In this document: positions 45,890 through 56,134 of the stretch, piece after piece
Layout: every line of letters starts with the position of its first letter
Numbering within the stretch: position 1 is the stretch's first letter
From: Datura wrightii
Lineage: Eukaryota; Streptophyta; Magnoliopsida; Solanales; Solanaceae
Length of the DNA stretch: 64,000 nucleotides
Direction of reading: 5' to 3'
Assembly: GCA_035772735.1 (NCBI GenBank)
Contig: JASDFA010000027.1
Coordinates: 35,508,001 to 35,572,000, forward strand
Program-made: the position numbers and the translations under genes
Notes under the pieces: generated by a model
Told to the model about the DNA's origin: nothing
Database searches by the model: none
Seen by the model: the letters and a program-made list of their open reading frames with translations, nothing else

Positions 45890-47190
45890 GATTTTTGCGC
45901 GAAAACGAAATAAAAAAGGTAACGTCATAAGATATAAAGCACGACTTGTGGCACAAGAATTTTTGCAAAGGCTTGATATTGATTATGTGGAGACATATTC
46001 TCCTATAGTGGATGCAATTACCTTCATGTATCTAATAAATCTGACAGTTCATGAAAAATTTGAAATGCGCCTGATGGATGTTTTCACAGCCTATCTCATT
46101 GGATCACGACATTTTTATGAAAATCTCCGAAGCTTTCAAAGTGTCTGAAGCATACAAAGTTCGCAAGAAACTTGTTCAATAAAATTTTAGAAATCCTTAT
46201 ACTAATTGAAATAATCAGGACAGATATGGCACAATCTTCTTAGCAAAATATTTGCTAAAGAAAGGATACACAAATGATCCTATTTGTCCTTATATTTTTT
46301 TTTATAAAAAAGGTCTGGATCTGAATTTGTTATAATAACTGTGTATGTTGATGACTTGAACATTATTGGCACTCCTAAAGAGCTTTTAAAAGTTGTTGAG
46401 TGATTGAAGAAAGAATTTGAAATGAAAGATTTTGGTAAAATCAAATTTTATCTTGACATATAAATTGAGCATTTAACAAATGGGATATTTATCCATCAAT
46501 CAACATATACTGAAAAGATTCTAAAGCAATTTTATATGGATAAATCATATCCGTTGAATATCCCGATGATTGTGAGATCGCTTCTTATAAATAAAGATCC
46601 ATTTCGACCTATAGAAAATGATGAACAGCTTTTTGGTGATGAAACTCCATATTCCAGTGCAATTAGGACACTAATGTATCTTGTCAATAATACTTGGCCA
46701 GATATTTATTTTGTAGTAAGATTATTAACAAGGTTCAGCTCCTCCCCAACAAGAAGACATTGGAATGGTCGTAAACATACATTCAGATATCTTTGAGGAA
46801 CCATTGACATGAAATTATTTTATTCTAATGAATCTAAGTCAGAAATAATTGGTTATGTAGATACGGGATATTTATCTAATCCACATAAAGCTCGATCTCA
46901 GACGAACTATTTATATATATATGGATACACAACTATATCTTGGCATTCAATGAAGCAAACAATACTTATCGCATCTTCAAATCATCCAGAACTATAGCTA
47001 TCCATGAAGCAAGTCAAAAAGTGTGTTTGTTGAGGTCAATGACTCAACATATTCAAGAAATGTGTGGTTTTTCTTTGAAAAAGAATATTCCAACTACATT
47101 ATATGATGACAATGTTGCATGTATAGCTCAATTGAAGGAAAGATACATTAAAGGAGACGGAATAAAGTACATTTAACAAAAAAATTCTTT
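45890..47190 (+). pseudogene. Copia reverse transcriptase-RNase H remnant
   Basis: YKARLVAQEFLQR and DYVETYSPIVDAITF (45930-46020) start RT; TVYVDDLNIIGTPKELL carries the catalytic YVDD at about 46340-46390; TYTEKILKQFYMDKSY, then LMYLVNNTWPDIYFVVRLL; RNase H follows (GYVDTGYLSNPHKARSQTNY, TILIASSNHPE, LYDDNVACIAQL). The usual tail continues to about 47340. Many stops. Confidence 0.85.
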
Positions 47191-47564
47191 TTTACTCATG
47201 ATTTTGAGAAGAAAGGTGAAATAGATGTTCAACAAATTCGCTCGGTTGATAATATGGTGGATCTTCTCACTAAAGCATTATCAACCTCAACATTTGAAAA
47301 GCTTGTACACAAGATTGGATGCGTCATCTCTGAAAAGTTAAATGAGGTTTACATCATGGGGGAGTAAAATACGCATTGTGCTCTTTCTTTATCAGCCTAG
47401 GTTTTTCCATAATGAATTTTCCTGAATTTTTAATGAGGTACAAATAATGTGTATTGCAAAATATGTGTACTCTTTTTTTTTTGCTAGGATTGTTTCCTAC
47501 TGAATTTTTTTTGTAGTAAAATTTAGCGAAACATATTATCTATCTATGGACGTCCAAGGGTGAG

Positions 47565-47863
47565 TGTTATAAATATTATTGTTATTTATTTAATTGTAGA
47601 TGTCCATAACTTTTAGGTATAATTTTCACCATTATGTGTAGTAATACCCACACCTCCACTACCTCCTCATTGATCTTCCACACCTTATTGACTTCCCCAC
47701 TTTCTCAAGGATTAATATCATGTTTATGACACCTTTTGGTGCTTTTCAATGTAATCCTATAAATAGAGGTATTGAGAATGATGTTGTACACACTTGAAAG
47801 AAGAAAATTATCTAATATTGTTTCTCTTATTCTTTACATTATTGTTTTGAGCTTTAGTTTACA
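47565..47863 (+). repeat. Copia 3' LTR
   Basis: 299 bp, TGTTATAAAT...GTTTACA, with TATA-like CCTATAAATAGAGGT at 47756-47770. Confidence 0.82.
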
Positions 47864-48207
47864 TTAGATGGGAAATTTTAAAAAATATACAGTCCAATAT
47901 AAAATATTATATCACATAACCATATTTTTAGTTTATACAATATTATATATGTTACAACCTATAAGTTTTCATGGATTAAGGGACGAGTGCGCGCGCTTGT
48001 GATAGTGTCAGGAGCACGCACATGCGGGGAAAGGCCCGAAGAGGGGAGGCACGAATGCATTATCGAGCGAACAGGAGGCCGAAGCAGAGGCAGGGCGCAA
48101 GGAGTGCCGCGTCGGCGCCCCTGCCCCGGCGCCTTTAGCGGCGCATTGCTCCCACACCTTGGCGTTGTGGCCGGCGCACCGCCCCCTTTCCCCCGCCACC
48201 GCCTCAA

Positions 48208-48218
48208 AATTATATAAA
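48208..48218 (+). promoter_or_regulatory. LTR TATA box
   Basis: ATTATATAAAC follows the only strongly GC-rich 220 bp of the window, as expected for a U3 promoter of this LTR. Confidence 0.5.
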
Positions 48219-49344
48219 CTCCCTCAATGTGTAAGTGACTCATTCTAATATTTCACCAAAATTAGAAGAGCGACTTGGGCAATAATTTCAATTGATTTTC
48301 GCCCAATTACGCCGTTAAACTCCGTTCAAATGCAAATTCATCTTAGATAACTAGTTCTAGGCCTACGAGGAACGCCTCTATGGAGTTATTTCTTGAAACC
48401 TAGCTCGTATTGTCAGAGCCCCGCGAGTAAAAGTTGTATAAATCACTTCTAATTGAGTCCTAAGCGGTTACAAATGATAGGTAAGAATTTCTACCTTCTA
48501 AACTCTCGAAAATTTGTAAGCTTTCGGCCGAATTAGATGAAGTTTGATTTGTAGTTAATGTCTTTGAAAGATATTGTTATTAGCCGATTCCTATTATTGA
48601 AAATAGCCTTGTTCTCTCAGTGTAAGGGCTGCAATTTGGTGGAATTACTGGCTTTAGGTTGGAACTATTCGGGTGAACGGAAATCATCTATTGAGGTATG
48701 TGAAGGCTTATCTCTTCAGCAAGTTATTCTCGTTGTATAGTTGATACGACCAACACTTTTGTAAGTAAGTTGTAAGTATGTATGTTGTGATTAGTTGCTA
48801 TAAGTAGATAAGAATTAGGTATGTTGTCGTTAGCTGCTGCGAGACGAATTGAGATTATATCATAATATTCTCCATCGGGAAAGAACATGCACAGTTTGAC
48901 AAACGCTAGGAGCATCTAGAGACTTCCCTATTCATTTGTTCACAGTATTAGTGGGATTATGATGTCTCGCTGTCGTACCAAGGCCTTAAAAGCTTGTGGG
49001 TAGCTGTTGGGCCTAACTTGGTAAAGTTGGACAACATAGGGCATAGCTGGACAATATAACTTTCTGTTTGACGCCTATATAGACAGTAAAACTTGCCTGT
49101 AGACCGTTGGCGTACCTTGACGCCTCCAGGGCTAGGATCTTGATAGGATGGTCTTATCTTCAAATCGATGGAACTAGGATTGCCTAATGAACTAAGCGAT
49201 AGCTTGCCATATAATTGGCTACTTTCAGTGACCGTTAGCTTTAACTGACTGCTTGTTGTATAGGTCACTCAGGAAACTACCCTAGTGGTTAGGAGTCTGA
49301 TAGACTAAGTAACGTCTTAAGGAGAAAACTTGTCAGGGATTAGA

Positions 49345-49453
49345 TGTGGGGCAACGCTCTACCAATTGGGTCTCTCCCTTCACCATCCCCATGGGGATGG
49401 TCTACAAGGTTCATAACTACTCCTCTTACTATAGGACGCTTACCTATCCAACG
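49345..49453 (-). pseudogene. rpl2: Plastid rpl2 fragment
   Basis: Minus strand reads RWIGKRPIVRGVVMN, VDHPHGDGEGR and PIGRA, the conserved C-terminal part of plastid ribosomal protein L2 (normally VDHPHGGGEGRAPIGRK). A nuclear copy of plastid DNA, about 36 codons. Confidence 0.9.
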
Positions 49454-49524
49454 TTTTTTTTTACCGACGCACAAAGAAAATATTTTGTTGCAAATGAACA
49501 AGATATTGAGGAATTGTCCATTTG

Positions 49525-49593
49525 GCTGATGTATCTGGCGGCTCGTATTGTTTGTTGACCATAATTTATGAATTCAGTTATCATAGGGAGCAT
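49525..49593 (-). pseudogene. ndhI: Plastid ndhI fragment (N-terminus)
   Basis: From the ATG at 49593 the minus strand reads MLPMITEFINYGQQTIRAAR then YI, the start of plastid NDH subunit I (FeS protein of the thylakoid NDH complex). Similarity ends at about 49525. The 70 bp to the rpl2 piece are unidentified. Confidence 0.88.
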
Positions 49594-49603
49594 ATTTAGA
49601 AGG

Positions 49604-49640
49604 GGTTGGTAGAGCAGAGGACTGACAATCCTCACCAATC
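49604..49640 (+). pseudogene. Plastid trnF-GAA-like fragment
   Basis: TTGGTAGAGCAGAGGACTGA, then CAATCCTC and CACCA, matches the D arm and anticodon arm of plastid tRNA-Phe (anticodon GAA changed to GAC by one substitution). Acceptor stem and T arm are missing. Confidence 0.75.
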
Positions 49641-49764
49641 CCAAATTAAGGTTTTTTTCTCTAAAGACGGTGAATTCTAAATTAATTACTTATTTTATTT
49701 CTTCTTTAATTAGAAATTCTCATAAAAATGCATTATGGAATACCCGAAAACTTCTTTTTTTTAG

Positions 49765-49835
49765 TCCAGCAAGGCGGCAAATATACATCTACAGGAATTA
49801 ATTTATTGACTCCCCGAATAGAGCTACTCTTGCAG
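49765..49835 (-). pseudogene. ndhK: Plastid ndhK fragment
   Basis: Minus strand reads SIRGVNKLIPVDVYLPPC, the conserved part of plastid NDH subunit K (normally VRGVDKLIPVDVYLPGCPP). Lies in the same relative orientation to the trnF piece as in plastid genomes. Confidence 0.85.
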
Positions 49836-49840
49836 ACGCC

Positions 49841-51320
49841 CACGTTCATGTTGCCGCGAAGGGCTAGATCTAGATATACATTGGCTACGGGGTTATGAAT
49901 TGCTCGAAGGAGCTATATGTTGTCTAGACAGACCAAGTTAATGTCTAAAGGACTAGAACCACAGTATCATAACATTACCTTCAGGATAAGAATTGTAGTA
50001 AGCCGCCTGTGGGAAGTTAGGGTTGACTGCTTAGGAGCATGCCCAATTAGTAGTAGCCCTACAGTCGTTTTAAGCGAAGGAACTAAATGGTTGGTTGCCT
50101 GCGACCTTGTTGTTTGCTTATGAGCTATCATCATCCTAGGATGACCTTCAAAATACCGCTTAGGTCACCCCGAACCTCCCCTAGTCTGTTTAAACTAATA
50201 GAGGTTGTAATCGCTGCCAGGACCCACTAGTCAGGTGTAGGCACATAGGGTGCGCCTGTTGGCAGCTATATAGACTGTTTAGGGGCGAGTAGCGGTTGTG
50301 TTAAGCCTAAAGAGCTAGATACGCCTATTGAGTGACTATATTGAGGCTATAATATCGTATCCCTGTAGGAATGACCCACCTTAGTTGGTCTCCAATCAAA
50401 CGACCTTAGGATTGTTAACTGTATCATTGCCTACGGGGCTACAAAGTGCTCAGAGGAGCTATGCGATGTCTGAAAGGACTATATTTAGGCCTACAAGGCC
50501 GTATCAAAGTCCATTCGCGTATGGCTTTCCTTTATGCTGTAACGGCATTACTGACCCTCAGTGGAGCCTTGCGAGCCCAGGGTGCAGTTACAGAAGTCGA
50601 GAGGGCTCAGATACAATTACAGGAGCCCATGGGCTCAGTTGCAGTCCTTAAGGCCGGATAGGTTTGGTTATAGCTACTTGTGACACCATAGTGCCCTGGT
50701 TAGGGGTATATAGATTAAACTGTACTTGCCGGGGTTTATGGGGGCCCAAGTAGGTTATCTCTGGTGTTGATTGTACCTTCTAGACTTATAGGGTCCAGGT
50801 TAGGTTCTTATTTATATACTTGCTTGCTAGATATAACTTATGAACATATAATCGTACAACTTACGCTCTTATTTGTATGGTTGTCTACTAAACACAGACT
50901 ACGGTTATAAAAGCATACAAGTTAACTTCTGCTCCTATTTGCTGATTACTTTCAGTTTTTTATCAGCTTCTATTCAGTTATTATTATTGCCTTACATACT
51001 TGGTACATATTGTACTGATTTCCACACATAGGGCACTACATACTTGTCTGCAGGTTTAGACAGACGGGTTTCAGGACCTCCTTTAGCAGCTATTCAGAGT
51101 TAGCAGACTGGTCAGCCCCTTTCATTCGGAGTTGCCAGGTAGTACAGGTTTTCTGTGTGGCCTTGTCGGCCCGAGGTTGTGTTTACAGCCTAGATATTGC
51201 TGTTTGTTTTCTTGATTCTGTGTTACTGGTAGGACCAGAGGTGCTTATGCCCAGCTAGGTCAGCCTAGGTCCCAATGTGGCATTAGGTGCCAGTTACGTC
51301 TCCCAAGGTGGGGCATGACA
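49841..51320 (+). other. 3' part of the solo LTR
   Basis: Variants of CTACGGGGTTATGAATTGCTCGAAGGAGCTAT occur near 49885 and 50430, an internal LTR repeat. Open frames at 50385-50661 are not supported as genes. Confidence 0.55.
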
Positions 51321-51325
51321 ATATA

Positions 51326-53505
51326 ATATCAAATAACATTATATATGAAAGGAAAATTTTATACATAATACATCAACTTTATATAAAAATATATAAAAAT
51401 GTATAAAATGTTTTACACAAATATAAATTAAACCAAATTACAAATTTAAAATATAGGCTAAAGCATAATATTTCTCACAACGAACATAGAGTGTAATTAT
51501 GCCAATGATGATATAACACATGTTTGATTTATCAATATTAATATAGAAAATTAATACTCATAATTTATGCACACTTGATTAATAGTATTAAACATTATTA
51601 TTTATTACTATTTCCTTTAGTTATGCATGAATTTGTGTATCAACTTATGTACGATTATAAAATAAAAAACATACTATTAGCAATATTGAGATAGGGTGTG
51701 TTTGGCGAAATATTTTTTATGAAAAATATTTTTAAAGTATTTATTTATTTATTTTTTTATGTTCGGTATATAAGTAAAAAATATCATTCTAAAAACAGTT
51801 GTATTCTAAGATAAAACTATGAAAATAAGATGTGATGAAGTGATGGTTATTGTGGGTGGGGGATGGAGAAAGGACGGCGAGTGGCATGGTATAAGAGTGG
51901 GGGTGGGTGGTTGTAAGGATGAACAGGAGACAATTCAATTTCTTTTCCCTAATTTCATTAAAAAAGACATTTTTTTTTTAATTTTTAAGGAACTTATTTT
52001 TCTTATCATACAACATTCTTTATATTACCTTTTGAGTTTCATTGTATTATTACTGAATACTTTAAATAATTTTATATTATTATGATTATGTGTAACTAAT
52101 TCATAACCAGATAACTCTTAAAGTCCTTTTTTTAAAAAAAAATTAATTTAATTTTTAAAATCTTTTTTGCTCTCTAACTCAAAGGTGAAAGATGCTTATT
52201 GTTTAAGTGACTTCTTCTTGTCAACCCTTAAAAGTCAAAATGCCTTTTTACACTTTTTTAATCGTCAGTTTATATTATATTAAAAATATGAAGACCTTTA
52301 AAAATATTGATTGAATTTTTTGTCCTTCATTAAAAGATATCACAATAGATAAAATAGTCATTTATTATTTTTACATAATTCTTATTTAAAATTATTTTTA
52401 AAATTATTTTCATCACCTTATTTTATCATATTAGATTTTCTATTTGTGGCATAAACTCTATTTATAGTGTAAAAACCTAAAAAATAAATAAAAATTTATA
52501 CAAAGTATTTTTCTTTATGAGTCACACTTTTTTATATTATTTTATTATATTAAATTTTCTATTTATGACATAACTCTATTTATTATGTAAATCTTAATAA
52601 TAATAACAATAAATAAGAATAAAAACATCTTCCACTAAAGTTTTTCTTTTCCTTTTGATTTGAAATATTTTCTTTTTCCTCTTTTGATGGCACACGTTCT
52701 CTCTCTCTCTTTTTCTTTTTTCTTTTTGCTTTTTAATATTTTTTTCTCCTTTTGCATACACGAATTTTTTTTATTTTTTTTTCCTTTTTGATAATTTTTT
52801 TTACTTTTTTAATCTTAATGTCCTAATATTTTATATTTATAAATCTTTCTATTTTTATAAAAAAAATTTATAATTACATAATTTAATTCATCAACTCTTC
52901 TACATCAGTACTCTCCAACCTGGTATGTTTTCGTGTTAATCTATCTTTTTTTTCATGTTTATGATTTTTTTTTATACTGTGGATTTTATGCCAGCTCAAG
53001 TTGTTCATATTCAAAATAATTTAACTTAGATTGTCTTCTTGAGTCTAATATTGATACTATTTTATCTCATTTTATTTAATTGAATCTTATATTGATATTA
53101 TATAATTTAAATTTTCTCTTATTGGTAACTAGCATATTTCATCTACTCATATTCACAAGTTTAATCTATTCAGGTAAAGTAATCACTTTATCTCATAAAA
53201 TAATTTTTTTTAATAAAATTATAAAATACTACAATTATAACTTTTGTGCACATTTGTTTTAGATAATCTTGCATGAAATCTGAAAAGAATTTTATGAAAA
53301 ATTGTGCTAATTAACAACTTAAGGCGATATAATTCTCATTGAATAATAAAGTCTTAGCAATTGGAGCTTGAATAGTAAAAGAGTATAAAAGGGAACAAAA
53401 GAAACACACGAATGACTATAACATTAGTTGACGAAGAAGTAACAGTTCTTTTTCATTATATTTTATATTTTAATATGTATGTTTGAGTTCTTATATATTT
53501 TTATT

Positions 53506-53554
<49 letters not shown>

Positions 53555-54339
53555 AATCATTAAAGTTTAATTTTTTGCAGTGCACAAAAATTCATGCTAT
53601 ATTTTGTAATAATTATATTGAAAGATGAAAAAGATATCTACAAAAAGACAAGATCTATTACATTATAAATAAACATATTAATAGTGTTAATTCTAATTTT
53701 GAATCAGTAAATAAGAAGATTGACATTGAATTCAATGACAATTTTATAATTCAGGAATGCAGTAGTCACTTTTCTACTGTTATTTCTTCAAACAATTTTA
53801 TTTCGTTTGAAGATGCAATATAATCTTCTGATGGAATAATTTTTGGTATTTTCTTTAGATTTCATCAACTAATCTAACATTCAATATATACATAATATCG
53901 ATTGAACTTCTTACCCTTTATTAAAACATTCTATAATAGATAAAATTGTCATTTACTATTTTTTTCTCAATTAGTTATTATTTAATTATTATAGATCTTT
54001 ACTAATTTTAAAAGGTAATACTCCTAATATTTAGTATTTTAAAATTGACTAAAATTTTACTTCTTAAATCTTTCCTTATTTAGACTATATTAAAAATCCT
54101 AATATTTAAAACTTTAAAATCAATTACATTTTGGTTAACTTATATACCAATCCATTATTTATTAAACTAACTAATTATTCATCACAATATTTCAATACGA
54201 AAAAAATAAATTAAAGAGTGTAATTTTATTATGTATTAATATGTGAATTCCTTCTTCTTCTTCTTCTTTTAAAAAAATTGTATAATCGAGAAAATATATA
54301 TAGAAACACAACATACCTTAAATTGTTTCAATTAATCAA
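51326..54339. other. AT-rich repeat-derived DNA
   Basis: No gene. A block starting TATATTATATTAAAAATATG at 52270 and running through TTCATTAAAAG, ATCACCTTATTTTATCATATTA and TCTATTTATAGTGTAA to about 52490 recurs at 54345-54545, and in part at about 53885-54000. A long AT/T run lies at 53515-53555. Confidence 0.6.
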
Positions 54340-55085
54340 GTACTATATATTATATTAAAAGTGTAAAGGCCATTAGAAATGTTGATTGAACTTTTTGCCC
54401 TTCATTAAAAGTTATTGTAATAGACAAAATTATATTTACTATTTTTTACACAATTATTATTTCTAATTGTTCATCACCTTATTTTATCATATTAAGTTTT
54501 CTATTTATGGCGTAACTCTATTTGTGGTCTAAATCTAAAAAAAAATTAAAAAATTTACACCATTTTTTTTTTGATAATCACGAGTTATTATTAAATATTT
54601 AAAGTATGATGTCTCATACAAAAATATCATTCACTTTTTTACCTTTTAAAAATTACGTTCGCACTTGACAAAATATTATTTAATTATTTTCTAATATTTA
54701 AAATTATAAAATTAACTAAATTTTATGTATTAAATTCTTCCTTATTTGAAATATATAGAAAATATTAACATTTATATATACACATAATGCATGCATTTAA
54801 GTGCTCATGTAAAAAATGAACGATTTTTTCACCGTTCAATCAAACGTTATTTCTATGACATTTTTGTTCATTGAAACAAATATTAGAACAAATTGAAGAA
54901 ATAACTACTAGATTAATTGGATCGAATTCTCAAACATAATTATTTATCAATTTAAAATTCATAATTTTCTTTTTAAATTCTTATATTGTTACATAAACAC
55001 ATTTTAAAAAATATTATTTATGCTATTTTATAAATTAAATTTTATTAATTGAGGGACACGCGCGAAACGTGTACATATAGACTAA
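54340..55085 (+). mobile_element. Non-autonomous Helitron (3' end clear)
   Basis: 3' end: hairpin ACACG-CGCGAAA-CGTGT (55056-55072), nine bases, then CTAA (55082-55085) followed by T, the Helitron CTRR|T signature. The proposed 5' end is near 54340, where a block shared with 52270 begins (TATATTATATTAAAAGTGTA); an exact TC start is not certain. No Rep/helicase coding. Confidence 0.6.
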
Positions 55086-55483
55086 TAATTTTAAATAAAT
55101 TAACAGTAAAAGTTACTTTTATCTCTTCTCTAATTTTGATTAACATGAGACACAAATATACGGAAATAGGTGAAAAATATAATGGATAACATAACAAGAA
55201 TAATTAATTGATGACTTTACGTGAAAGATGGTCAGAATAACGTCAATTATTTGTTGCTCTACTACTGGGATTACTTATTGACTAGACATTTTATGATATA
55301 TATTCAAATTATACACAAAATAAACATATATTTTAATCAGTTGTATCACATAACATATCTTATTTGTTAGATTAACGGATTTGTAATATGAATGATATAA
55401 AAAAAATCAATTATACTACTAATATAGAGAAGTTATTTGAAGATGAATGGGCTATGTCGGTGACCGTAAAACATACAGAGTCA

Positions 55484-56134
55484 TTTGCATAAATGTTCTT
55501 ATTTTGAGGTGGTCGTTAATTTTTGTTTCTTAAATTTTTAGTCCTTAATTTGTGTTCTTCGGCATTTTAAGTGACAAAAAAATGTCAAAAATACTCTTAA
55601 TAGAAAAAAAATCGCAAGACATAATTTTTTGTCCAAATTATGTCTTGAAAGGCATAACTTCATAAGGCAGGAGTTCAAAGGCAACATTTCATAAGGCACA
55701 AAAGAAAATTTTGAAGGCATAACTTTTTGCCCAAATAGGCATAATTCACAAGGCAGGAGTTCAAAAGGCATAACATGAACTTATGCCTGATAAGCAACTT
55801 GTGCCTGCTTCTGCATAGACACAATTTCAACAACATGAATTATGCCTATGAACTTATGCCTGAAATTATGCCTATAGGCAGAAGTAAGAACAATTTCAAT
55901 AACATAAAGTATGCCTACCAGACATAAGTTAACATGAACTTCTGTCTTCTAGGGCTAACCTATGTCTTGCAAAATTTTTTTTTGACTTGCGATATTTTTT
56001 GTTTTGTGATTTTTTAAAATAATATTAGGGGTATTAGTGTCCCATTTTTATTACTTAAAACGCTGAAGGGCAAACATTAAAAATCATTAATTTAAGGGGT
56101 AAAACCCCCCCAAAATAGGAGTAACCGGCGCAAA
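55484..56134. mobile_element. MITE with long inverted ends and AGGCATAA repeats
   Basis: Left TTTGCATAAATG...TTCTTATTTTG and GGCATTTTAAGTGACAAAAA; right, complemented, TTTGCGCCGGTTACTCCTATTTTG and AGCGTTTTAAGTAATAAAAA. Between them AGGCATAA/TTATGCCT recurs about fifteen times. Duplication not clear. Confidence 0.65.

Larger units (their letters stand above)
40375..47863 (+). mobile_element. Degenerate Ty1/copia element with split 5' LTR
   Basis: 5' LTR pieces at 40375-40544 and about 42094-42186, 3' LTR at 47565-47863, all internal domains in order on the plus strand. The 5' LTR is interrupted by about 1.55 kb. After the 5' LTR, TTATCAGCACGAG at about 42191-42203 is where the primer site should be. 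Flanks GATAG and TTAGA do not match. Confidence 0.85.
47950..51320 (+). mobile_element. Solo LTR, gypsy type, 3.4 kb
   Basis: TGTTACAACC ... GGGGCATGACA, flanked by ATATA at 47945-47949 and 51321-51325. No polyprotein sequence inside. A GC-rich U3-like part (47980-48205) is followed by a TATA box, and the 3' part carries CTTACATACTTGGTACAT (about 50993), the counterpart of a motif in the gypsy LTR at 829. The duplication is in AT-rich DNA, so could be chance; the length includes about 0.5 kb of plastid-derived inserts. Confidence 0.65.

Noticed and set aside
47959..48243. Long GC-rich open frames on both strands
   Set aside because: Frames stay open because of GC richness; residues are Arg/Pro/Ala noise and the DNA is the U3 part of an LTR.
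49604..49640. A working tRNA gene
   Set aside because: Only the D and anticodon arms are left, with a changed anticodon, inside other plastid fragments.
50385..50661. Overlapping frames with ordinary-looking residues
   Set aside because: Within LTR sequence that has internal repeats; no motif and no start context.
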